DNA of 24,401 nucleotides from positions 1 to 24,401 of the IMG/VR virus record IMGVR_UViG_3300026209_000259; one strand, given 5' to 3'. The translations under genes were made by a program, and so were the position numbers. Shown piece after piece: positions 14,168-21,268 of this stretch. Numbering within the stretch: position 1 is the stretch's first letter; each line of letters opens with the position of its first letter. The notes below the pieces were generated by a model, which saw nothing but the letters and a program-made list of their open reading frames with translations, was not told the origin of the DNA and did not search any database. This stretch comes from a virus.

Positions 14168-14699
14168 CTATAGCCTCTTCTAATTTAGTTATGTATTCTC
14201 GGGCCTCTTCAATTATTTTACTAAATTGAACCTCTCCCATTTCCCATTTTTCTTTTTCAAGTTCTGGGGTATTAACACCAACACTATTAAGAAATTCTGC
14301 CTTTCCCTCTGTTTGTTCAAATTCATCAATACTTTGTTTTAAATCCTTTAAGTATGACTTCTTATTATCATTAATTTTCTTTTTAGCATATTGTTCAAAT
14401 TCTCCGTTGATACGAAGTTTATTTTCCATCTCAATTTGACAATCAAAACAATGTCCATTTATTCTCCAAAACCTATCATCGAGTTTTTTCTTCATTGCTT
14501 TTTTACAAGATGGACAAAACCAAGGCATTCTTACTGCTGCCAAAACATCAGACAATTCTGATTTTCTTGTCTCTCCACCTCTATTTTCTGGTTTACCCTC
14601 GTATCCTACTTGTATATAATCTTTTGTATGTTCCTTACCAGATAATAAATCCTTTAATACCGCGTTCTGTCTTTCTGATTCTTTACTATATCCTGCCAT
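14136..14699 (-). CDS. Zinc-ribbon protein (187 aa), conserved in marine T4-like phages
   Basis: A C62-P-S-C65 ... C84-F-D-C87 pair with the surrounding MPWFCPSC and GHCFDC pattern forms a probable zinc ribbon. Residues 92-187 are charged and helical, probably coiled, with an acidic end. I recall similar MPWFCP...GHCFDCQ proteins in marine T4-like phages without a known function. The position upstream of terminase would allow a DNA-binding packaging role, but nothing in the sequence proves it. AGGAG at about 14705-14709 supports the ATG. Confidence 0.68.
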   Translation of the reverse strand: MAGYSKESERQNAVLKDLLSGKEHTKDYIQVGYEGKPENRGGETRKSELSDVLAAVRMPWFCPSCKKAMKKKLDDRFWRINGHCFDCQIEMENKLRINGEFEQYAKKKINDNKKSYLKDLKQSIDEFEQTEGKAEFLNSVGVNTPELEKEKWEMGEVQFSKIIEEAREYITKLEEAIDEESKELDTA

Positions 14700-14707
14700 T
14701 GTAACTC

Positions 14708-17700
14708 CTAACCAAATTTTAAACTACCCAATATCTGATTGATTGGTGCGAATGCTCCTGTGAACTTATATATCTTTCCTTTATATTTGAAAACGATACC
14801 CTCACTTGGAACAATTGCATCTAATCCACCAATTGCACTTAGTTTCTCAATTTGTATTTTTAACTTTTTTAATTTATCTATATTACCAGGTTTTTGTAAA
14901 TCTTTCATCGCACTGATAACTTCTTTTCTCATTTTCTGTACTGATTGTTTTGGTGATGCAGCCATATATCCTTGAATATTTTTTAATATTTCTGCACCTA
15001 CACCAAAGAACAATACTTCAAATGGTTTTATATTTTGTTTAAAAATCTTTTGATGATCCATTTTATCCGTACTTAATATCCAATCTAAAAATTTAGGATT
15101 ATCTTTATAATCTTTTTTAATATCTCTTACCTTATATGATTTATCAAAGAATGCCCATCTATTAACCAAACTAACAAATTGATTTGGTTTTAAACTAACT
15201 TTAAATTGTTTAGATGCATTGAATACATACTCTCTCCACCATGCTTCATGGTATTCACCTAATCTACTATTATCTTTCAGTCCATATTGAGATTGTAATT
15301 TTTTCAATTGTCCTAAAAATTTATTTTTCATCTTATTAAAATTTTGATGTTTAGGTACAGTTAAGAAATTTGGTTTTCCAATTTTAAACATTGATTGTAT
15401 ATGTTGATTCATTTGTTTAATCATACCTGCCAACATTCTAGCACTATCTTTTGGTTGTCCAATTGGTTTACCACTTTCATCATATTCTAATGTACCATGA
15501 AATACAATTTCTGCAATATCATAATCAACTACATTTGCTGTTTTAGGATACATAACCTCTAAGTTCATCCATTTACTACCATTTCCAAAAACTTTATCTT
15601 TTTGTTTATCACTTAAACTACCAATAGCCTTTTCTAAATTTTTCATAGCTCCTACAAAAGCCTTCTCTATATCACCTCTACCACTAAACATACTTTTTAT
15701 ACCACTCGTAGTTGGTGCAGTTTTACCATGATTTTTCAAGTGTCCTTTATTTCGGGCCGCTCTCAACTTCCCATCAACCCAACTTACCATTAGGTTTTGT
15801 CCGTCAAGTTTCTCTGTAACTCCATCTTCTCTATCAAGAGTTCCACCTAACCCATTAATAACTATCTGTTTCAAATCTGAAAATGTAAGATTATTGTCAT
15901 CAAATGGATGACTCATATGTCCATAGGCTCCGCCCATAAGTAGTAACTCCTTTGTATCTTTTGTTATATCTATTTGTTCCTGCATTTTTTTAATTTTATC
16001 CACACCCTTAGTGATATCTTTCATATCAAAAGTAGTGGAATCTTTAACTTTGGCTGTAGGTTTACCAAAGAATTTAACTATTTCCCAACCTAATTTATTT
16101 GCCATATTTGTCATATGTTTTCTATACTTTGGATATGGATTATCAACACTATCTTCATTTGATGTTTTTTGATTTATCGTTTTACCAAATGTAACTGTAT
16201 CAACTCTATCTGCTACATATTGAAAATCGTATGCAGGGTCTGTTGCTCTCTTATAGTTTACAATATCACCAATTACTTCCCATCCTAAAATTTCTGCATG
16301 TTTTGGTGATACTCTTTTATAATCATCAAATGAATTAAAGAAATCATACAATCCCTCATCATCCAATATACCCGCATCAAAGTGTGCTCCAAGTGCACTA
16401 GCTTCTTTTATTATATCTTTTACTGAAGGTTGACTATAAAATTCAAATAATTTTTTAAATTTATTAGTCAACATATTAAAGTTACCTTGATTAAAATATC
16501 CAAATAACTTTTTAAATAATTTCTCTCTTTGTTTATCATCAAGTTTTGGTGAACCTAAAACATTTCTCATAGTAGTACCTGAAATTTCTTTACCACCAAT
16601 GTTAATACTAACATGCGGTGCAGTTAGAAAATACCCATGTTCTTCATGTCCTTTAAGATTATTTTTATTCTTTTTAAAATCTTGAAAATATGATAATCCA
16701 CCACTCTTTTTCTTACCACCCTTTAATCTACCTGCGTCTTTTTTACCAAATATGTAAACAACTGCAGTAGTTTCTGGGTCAAATTTTTTGAGTAAGTTCT
16801 TTGCAACCAATGGTGATGGTTCAAGTATAATCTTATTTGCAGGTACACCCATTTTTGATATATGACGAACTTTTTCTTTATAGTTCATCGGGTGTCGTGG
16901 TAAAGATTTAAGATTAGATGTGGCTATATAAGCGTCATCTACTTTTGATTTTAACCATTTGTAGGTTTTCAAATGGTGGGGCCCAAACGGTTGAAACCGT
17001 CCACCGTATACACCTACGATTCTTTTAATTTTTGATTTCTTTTCGTTCACATATGCTGAATTGGTTGTAAAATCCCCTTTCTCACTAATAGAATATACAA
17101 CATTTTTACTATATAAGTCAAGCGTTTTTTTAAGATTTTCCATTTTTTTACTCGTATCAGTTTTCATAAATGGGCCTCTACGAAGTGTTCTAAATTTTAC
17201 TGGAACTTTTTGTCCAAAAAATTTTTTAGGTGCCAAGATTTTTAATGTAACCATATCTGTTTTATTATCAATTTTGACTAACTCAAAATCTATTTCTTTA
17301 TATTTTCTACCTTTATGTTTAAGATTAAATCCTGTTATATATCTATGAACCTTTCTACCTGATACTGCTTGTTTTGCTCTTTCATCCGTTCTTTGTTTTC
17401 TTAATTTCTTAGTCCACTTCTTTCTACCTTTTGCACTTGGTGATGGAATTACTCCAGCAGGTGCACCAAACTCTTCACCTAAAAATTTTTTCTTTTCTAA
17501 ATCTCTTATCTTATCACCAATCTCTTTACCCTTTAATCCAACGAATTGTTCTCCACCACCCTTTACAGATAAATTAAATGATGATAATTTTTTAAAATCT
17601 TTTCCAATCATCTTACCATACTCTATAATTTGTTTCGGTGATAAGGAAGTTTTCTCTTGTGCTTTTTTAACCATATAAATATTTTCTGGTTTAAAGTTAT

Positions 17701-18754
17701 TCAGATAAACTAAGAACTGAATGTTATTACTTTCTTTAGCACTATACTTTAATGAATTTAAAATTTTACCTAACTTAATTACATCATTCTTTCTTAAAAT
17801 AAATGATAAAAATAAAATATGATCTTTGACATTAGGATAAGGTTTTGTTATCTTTAAGTTTGGAAATATTTGTTTTGTAAATCCTAACTTATCACACATC
17901 GTCATAAATTGTGATGGTTTTTTACCTTTTTGAATAGCCTTTACAAACTCTTCTCTAATTCTTTCTGCACTAACACCCTTTAAATGTGGATTCTTTTTTA
18001 ATGCAATTTCAGTTTCTTTATCAAGTGTTCCACCAATAACTGCTTGAAATCGTAATGCTCTTAATTTTCTCAATGGGTCTTCATCAAATCTTCTATCTGG
18101 ATTTCCTACTGTTTTTACAAGTTTTGCTTTTAAATCTTTTAATCCACCTGTTAAATCTACAACTTGATTCTTTTCTATATCATAAAATAATGAATTGATT
18201 GTTAAGTCTCTTCGGTTAACATCACCCTGTATATCTGAAAAGTCTACTGCTGTGGGTCTTCTACCCTTACCAATGTCCTTTCTGAATGTAGCAATCTCAT
18301 GTCCACCCACAACCACAACTCCAAATGATTTACCAACTTCATAAGTTTTAAATCCACCTTGTTTTGCAATCTTCAATACTTCATCTGGTTTTGCATCTGT
18401 AGCCAAATCGAAATCTTTTGGACTTTTACCAAGAATCGCATCACGAACTGCACCACCCACAATATATAATTGTTTTTTGTTTTTCTTGAATAATCTGTAT
18501 AACCCTTTAATATCACCAGGAACTCTTATTGCAATTTTATTTTCGTTTATATTCTCTTGTTGTTTTTGAACCACTCTGAATTTTAATGCAGGTCTACCAT
18601 TGATAAGTAAATCACCTTTATCGTTCCAATCGATAGATTTAACAACTACTTTTTTGTTTTTGAATCTACCCATCTTAACGGTATCACCAATCTCAATTGG
18701 TAAATCTATACCTTCTAATAGTGGTTTGGTTAACCATTCTGTTAATTGGGTCAT
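14708..18754 (-). CDS. Giant multidomain nucleotidyltransferase: CCA/poly(A) polymerase head + NMNAT-like + polynucleotide ligase
   Basis: The 1348-residue protein has these parts. Residues 18-65 are a small beta domain (EIGDTVKMGRFKNKKVVVKS), perhaps nucleic-acid binding. Residues 75-270 are a tRNA CCA-adding/poly(A) polymerase head with GGAVRD (100-105), D114-x-D116 and RRDLTINSLF (181-190), and DEDPLRKLRALRF (224-236) beginning the following helices. Residues about 430-535 are basic and unassigned. Residues about 577-735 are an NMN-adenylyltransferase-like nucleotidylyltransferase, with GGRFQPFGPHH (584-594) and ISGTTMR (724-730). Residues 778-785, VKDIIKEA, match the cassette leader and include an I-K-E|A site. 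Residues about 935-1345 are a ligase-family domain: EKLDGQNL (981-988, K982 as nucleotidyl-accepting Lys) and EGIVF (1318-1322, motif IV) followed by a Lys-rich motif V. I infer RNA or tRNA repair; the substrate is unknown. It starts inside the preceding stop (ATGA). Confidence 0.85.
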   Translation of the reverse strand: MTQLTEWLTKPLLEGIDLPIEIGDTVKMGRFKNKKVVVKSIDWNDKGDLLINGRPALKFRVVQKQQENINENKIAIRVPGDIKGLYRLFKKNKKQLYIVGGAVRDAILGKSPKDFDLATDAKPDEVLKIAKQGGFKTYEVGKSFGVVVVGGHEIATFRKDIGKGRRPTAVDFSDIQGDVNRRDLTINSLFYDIEKNQVVDLTGGLKDLKAKLVKTVGNPDRRFDEDPLRKLRALRFQAVIGGTLDKETEIALKKNPHLKGVSAERIREEFVKAIQKGKKPSQFMTMCDKLGFTKQIFPNLKITKPYPNVKDHILFLSFILRKNDVIKLGKILNSLKYSAKESNNIQFLVYLNNFKPENIYMVKKAQEKTSLSPKQIIEYGKMIGKDFKKLSSFNLSVKGGGEQFVGLKGKEIGDKIRDLEKKKFLGEEFGAPAGVIPSPSAKGRKKWTKKLRKQRTDERAKQAVSGRKVHRYITGFNLKHKGRKYKEIDFELVKIDNKTDMVTLKILAPKKFFGQKVPVKFRTLRRGPFMKTDTSKKMENLKKTLDLYSKNVVYSISEKGDFTTNSAYVNEKKSKIKRIVGVYGGRFQPFGPHHLKTYKWLKSKVDDAYIATSNLKSLPRHPMNYKEKVRHISKMGVPANKIILEPSPLVAKNLLKKFDPETTAVVYIFGKKDAGRLKGGKKKSGGLSYFQDFKKNKNNLKGHEEHGYFLTAPHVSINIGGKEISGTTMRNVLGSPKLDDKQREKLFKKLFGYFNQGNFNMLTNKFKKLFEFYSQPSVKDIIKEASALGAHFDAGILDDEGLYDFFNSFDDYKRVSPKHAEILGWEVIGDIVNYKRATDPAYDFQYVADRVDTVTFGKTINQKTSNEDSVDNPYPKYRKHMTNMANKLGWEIVKFFGKPTAKVKDSTTFDMKDITKGVDKIKKMQEQIDITKDTKELLLMGGAYGHMSHPFDDNNLTFSDLKQIVINGLGGTLDREDGVTEKLDGQNLMVSWVDGKLRAARNKGHLKNHGKTAPTTSGIKSMFSGRGDIEKAFVGAMKNLEKAIGSLSDKQKDKVFGNGSKWMNLEVMYPKTANVVDYDIAEIVFHGTLEYDESGKPIGQPKDSARMLAGMIKQMNQHIQSMFKIGKPNFLTVPKHQNFNKMKNKFLGQLKKLQSQYGLKDNSRLGEYHEAWWREYVFNASKQFKVSLKPNQFVSLVNRWAFFDKSYKVRDIKKDYKDNPKFLDWILSTDKMDHQKIFKQNIKPFEVLFFGVGAEILKNIQGYMAASPKQSVQKMRKEVISAMKDLQKPGNIDKLKKLKIQIEKLSAIGGLDAIVPSEGIVFKYKGKIYKFTGAFAPINQILGSLKFG
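16404..16422 (-). repeat. DNA copy of the leader sequence inside the giant gene
   Basis: These 19 bases are identical to 6053-6071, the leader-coding stretch of the 151-residue gene, and 16 of them recur at 2971-2986 in the 213-residue gene. All three encode K-D-I-I-(K/N)-E in the same frame. The identity includes synonymous positions. Confidence 0.6.
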
Positions 18755-18903
18755 TTTTTTAACTCTTGTTTAATTATTTCTCTAATCTTCTTTACTACAA
18801 GTCTTTCAGTTAAATCATCTTTAAGTTCTGCTTTATCTCTTGAAGACATTCTTAATCTTTTCTTTCCGATTTCTCTCGGTTCGTCTATGTGAAATGTTTT
18901 CAT
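18751..18903 (-). CDS. Small basic protein (50 aa)
   Basis: The frame reads MKTFHIDEPREIGKKRLRMS and ends KKIREIIKQELKK. It is helical and basic, with no recognised family. Its ATG overlaps the stop of the 128-residue gene as ATGA and its own TGA overlaps the ATG of the giant gene as ATGA, so it fills the gap exactly. That tight fit is the main evidence that it is translated and that it couples translation into the giant gene. Confidence 0.6.
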   Translation of the reverse strand: MKTFHIDEPREIGKKRLRMSSRDKAELKDDLTERLVVKKIREIIKQELKK

Positions 18904-19286
18904 TTATACATCCTCAATAAATCTTCAAAATCAAAATCTGTTGAAAAATCTTTATCTCCATACTTATCCCAACTGCCAACATCGGATTGGAATCCCTCGT
19001 ACTTATCACCAGTATTTGTAATCTTTTTTATCACTTGAACAATTTGTGTCTTTTTATCCTTTGTATCATAAATTTGAGTTGATTTTGGAAAGTCCATTTG
19101 TTTATATCCACCCTTTTCATACCAAGGCTCAGGTTTATTTTTATTCACACCTAATTCTCTCTTCATTCCTTTTTTTGGTAGAAATCCTGTATCCTTTTCA
19201 CCTTCATCATTACTTGCCATAGCTCGAGATGAAATCTCATTCATAAAATTATTTCTATTTTTAAATATATCTTTTAATTTAACCAT
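18900..19286 (-). CDS. Putative capsid-targeted protein (128 aa), leader variant
   Basis: The function is unknown. It begins MVKLKDIFKNRNNFMNEISS: the first seven residues follow the shared leader but the usual Glu at position 9-10 is absent; the nearest Glu is in FMNE|I at residues 14-17. The rest is polar and charged, with Lys and Asp in patches (NKNKPEPWYEKGGYKQ) and an acidic end (DFSTDFDFEDLLRMYK). It sits 3 bases after the Cys/His/Asp protein gene. Confidence 0.62.
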   Translation of the reverse strand: MVKLKDIFKNRNNFMNEISSRAMASNDEGEKDTGFLPKKGMKRELGVNKNKPEPWYEKGGYKQMDFPKSTQIYDTKDKKTQIVQVIKKITNTGDKYEGFQSDVGSWDKYGDKDFSTDFDFEDLLRMYK

Positions 19287-19289
19287 AAT

Positions 19290-19604
19290 TTATCTCGGTG
19301 GTTTTGATTCCCAAGGCCCCCAATGTGCACTTTTAACCATTAATTTTGCTGCCTCTAAATATTTGTATTTATAAAGTGGATATCCTTTAACTGGTATTCC
19401 ACCCAATTCATAATACCTTTTTTTAGGTAATTTAATTTTATTATCATTACTAAAATCTAATACCGTATTTCCCTTTTCAATCCAACAATGTCCAAATGGT
19501 TTCCCATCTCTCGCCATAATAGCAACTCCATGAACCAATCGATAAGAATTATCCTTACCAATCATCCATCTACCATTTGCTGCGTAACAATCTCCTTTTG
19601 GCAT
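19290..19604 (-). CDS. Small Cys/His/Asp protein next to the endolysin (104 aa), possible cysteine-hydrolase fold
   Basis: I chose the ATG at 19604, which overlaps the endolysin stop as TAATG and gives MPKGDCYAANGRWMIG; an ATG at 19631 lies inside the endolysin gene. C6 in GDCYAANGRW, H39 in FGHCWIE and D50 in VLDFS are spaced like the Cys-His-Asp triad of papain-like and transglutaminase-like folds. I have seen similar GDCY...LVHG...GHxWIE proteins in phages without a known role. A hydrolase acting on peptide or cell wall is possible given its neighbour; catalytic activity is inference. Confidence 0.65.
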   Translation of the reverse strand: MPKGDCYAANGRWMIGKDNSYRLVHGVAIMARDGKPFGHCWIEKGNTVLDFSNDNKIKLPKKRYYELGGIPVKGYPLYKYKYLEAAKLMVKSAHWGPWESKPPR

Positions 19605-20086
19605 TATACTGACAACGCTCTCTTGAACCAACCAAACAAAAACTTCTCTTGTTCAGGTTTCTTATTTACTAAATCATAATAATGTTTCATTCTGTAACAT
19701 CTTACTCTATCTAATGATGGTTTATATGTATCGAGTGCACTTTTAGTACCTGGACCAAATCCACCATCAATTGCTAAATCAGCACCTTTACCATTACATG
19801 CTCGTTGTAAAATTCTTACGGCAGTTCCTCTACCTTGATTCACACACATATCAAAAAAGATATGTTTTAAATCATCAGATAAATCATCTACCTTATTCTT
19901 ATCCCAATAGTCTCTTTTGTAAATTTCTTTAGCACCTTCTTTAGTTAAATTCTTAATATCTACATCTGGGTAAAATCTACCCGCGATACCAAAATTAGTC
20001 TCCCCACCTAAATCTTTTGGGTCGTGAACATAACCGCCTTCGTGATGTAAAGTTACTTCTATAATTTCATCAAATGTAGTTAACAT
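19604..20086 (-). CDS. Endolysin, glycoside hydrolase family 108 (160 aa)
   Basis: This is a lysozyme-type muramidase predicted to cut peptidoglycan at the end of infection. HHEGGYVHDPKDLGGETNFGI (residues 14-34) is the hallmark of GH108, with E16 as catalytic Glu. Residues 75-160 match the usual C-terminal peptidoglycan-binding half, including DMCVNQGRGTAVRILQRA and IDGGFGPGTKSAL. No signal peptide is seen, so it would need a holin. The ATG at 20086 is preceded by AGGAG (20095-20099); a longer frame from 20239 would overlap the kinase gene. No holin is certain in this window. Confidence 0.88.
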   Translation of the reverse strand: MLTTFDEIIEVTLHHEGGYVHDPKDLGGETNFGIAGRFYPDVDIKNLTKEGAKEIYKRDYWDKNKVDDLSDDLKHIFFDMCVNQGRGTAVRILQRACNGKGADLAIDGGFGPGTKSALDTYKPSLDRVRCYRMKHYYDLVNKKPEQEKFLFGWFKRALSV

Positions 20087-20087
20087 T

Positions 20088-20822
20088 TTATTTTCTCCTA
20101 AGTAGTTTTTGTTTACTAACCCATAATCTTCCGAGTTGGTTTTTGATGGGTTGGTTAACAAACTTTCTAACAACTTTAGTAACCAATGGAACAAATTTTG
20201 CCTCCGCTTGTTTTTCGGATAAATGTTTTGAATTATCAATTATCACGAAATTGTTTTTAAATAATGATTGGAAAGCACCAAGATTCTTCTGTACATCTTT
20301 CCAACTCTTCTCTAATAAATCTTCTGGTAAAACTCTATCTCTCAACTTGTTTCTTTTTTGTGCTACCTCTAATGATGTATTTACCATACACATATAGGTA
20401 TCATATCCATCTGCTTCTAACTCTTTTTTCATAGTGTGTATCTTACCAAAATCGTGTCCTGTACCATCTATAACCATTCCTAACTTACCTTGTCGATATA
20501 ATTTCATTCTTTGTTTGGTAAGTGATTTTGAATACTTTCTCAATCCACTTGCATCTGGCCCATCACCTGTTAAGTTCTGAAATACTTCATCTGGCATCTT
20601 ATCTAACTCTGTACCAAATCCGTATTTGTTTAATAAGTGTTTTAACTCTTTATCAGAATTAACCATTTTCATACCACTCATCGCTATATTAAATTTATCT
20701 GGAATACCAAATAATTGTTTTGCTATGTAGGTTTTACCACTTCCTGGACCACCAGCAAGAAATACTGCTTTGAATATACCTTTGTCTTGTACACCCTCAA
20801 TAATATTTTGTAATTTAATCAT
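20088..20822 (-). CDS. P-loop kinase, zeta-toxin/polynucleotide-kinase-like, with leader (244 aa)
   Basis: AVFLAGGPGSGKT (19-31) is a textbook Walker A motif, and the layout (LGMVIDGTGHDFGKI near 115-129, Arg-rich lid about 155-170) fits the small P-loop kinases that include zeta toxins and polynucleotide kinases. The substrate cannot be told from sequence. The first ten residues MIKLQNIIEG are the shared leader with I-I-E|G, so the kinase could be packaged in the capsid and injected. It has its own promoter-like motif and a small hairpin in the 38-base gap upstream, and AGGA before the ATG. Confidence 0.78.
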   Translation of the reverse strand: MIKLQNIIEGVQDKGIFKAVFLAGGPGSGKTYIAKQLFGIPDKFNIAMSGMKMVNSDKELKHLLNKYGFGTELDKMPDEVFQNLTGDGPDASGLRKYSKSLTKQRMKLYRQGKLGMVIDGTGHDFGKIHTMKKELEADGYDTYMCMVNTSLEVAQKRNKLRDRVLPEDLLEKSWKDVQKNLGAFQSLFKNNFVIIDNSKHLSEKQAEAKFVPLVTKVVRKFVNQPIKNQLGRLWVSKQKLLRRK

Positions 20823-20831
20823 TTAAATTCC

Positions 20832-20845
20832 TGTGTAGTTTTACA
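20832..20845 (-). promoter_or_regulatory. Small perfect hairpin in the leader of the kinase gene
   Basis: The minus strand reads GTGTA-AAAC-TACAC, a 5 bp perfect stem with a 4-base loop, between the promoter-like motif and the AGGA ribosome site. It could protect the 5' end or tune translation; it has no T-run and is not a terminator. Confidence 0.3.
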
Positions 20846-20847
20846 CT

Positions 20848-20855
20848 TATAAATA
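20848..20855 (-). promoter_or_regulatory. Putative late promoter before the kinase/endolysin genes
   Basis: TATTTATA is read on the minus strand, about 25 bases before the kinase ATG in a 38-base gap. It is identical to the motif in three other gaps. Confidence 0.45.
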
Positions 20856-20860
20856 TGAAT

Positions 20861-21268
20861 TTACCAAGTTTTAAGTCTCAACCTTCGTTTTCCCTCAAGT
20901 CCGTTTTTCCAACAAAAACCATGATTTCTCCATAATTTATTACGATATATAGGAATTTCTTTTCTATTCAATAAATGATATGCCTGTATTCTATGATGTC
21001 CATCCATAACTTGATTCTTTGAATTAATAAAAATAGGTAATTCAATACCTTGATTTATAATTGATTGAAAATATAATACTAATGATTTATTGGTGTTCTC
21101 ACCAACACACTCACAAACTGGACCCTCTTCATCATTTCTTTCTTTATTTAACTCTTCTATATCACTTACAAATGAAAATGGATTTGTATTAAAATCTTTA
21201 AATTCTTTTACATCAAGAAGTTCATAATTGCTTGGAAATAAAGTTTTAAAAAATTCTTTTTCATTCAT
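20861..21268 (-). CDS. ParB-fold protein (135 aa)
   Basis: Residues 75-107 (IELPIFINSKNQVMDGHHRI and on to IPIY) match the ParB/Srx-like nuclease-fold core, with D89-G-H-H-R93 as the conserved G-H-R-R-type box. The domain binds or hydrolyses nucleotides in several families; here there is no helix-turn-helix part, so it is not a partition protein. Residues 45-65 are acidic with two Cys. The C-terminus is basic (GKRRLRLKTW). It overlaps the aminotransferase stop by 8 bases. Its real substrate is unknown. Confidence 0.7.
   Translation of the reverse strand: MNEKEFFKTLFPSNYELLDVKEFKDFNTNPFSFVSDIEELNKERNDEEGPVCECVGENTNKSLVLYFQSIINQGIELPIFINSKNQVMDGHHRIQAYHLLNRKEIPIYRNKLWRNHGFCWKNGLEGKRRLRLKTW

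Noticed and set aside
17674-17681. TATAAATA (plus) inside the giant gene as a promoter
   Set aside because: It is in coding sequence (codons for I-Y-M) with no gene start nearby; a few chance copies are expected in AT-rich DNA. The same applies to copies at 23365 and 23525.
18880-18903. MKTFHIDE of the 50-residue protein as a T4-style capsid-targeting sequence (MKTYQEFIxE)
   Set aside because: The likeness is limited to MKT(F/Y); the residue after Glu is Pro, which would hinder cleavage, and the MIKLK leader pattern is missing.
20087-20239. Longer endolysin from 20239
   Set aside because: The extension overlaps the kinase gene and has no homology to GH108; AGGAG precedes the ATG at 20086.
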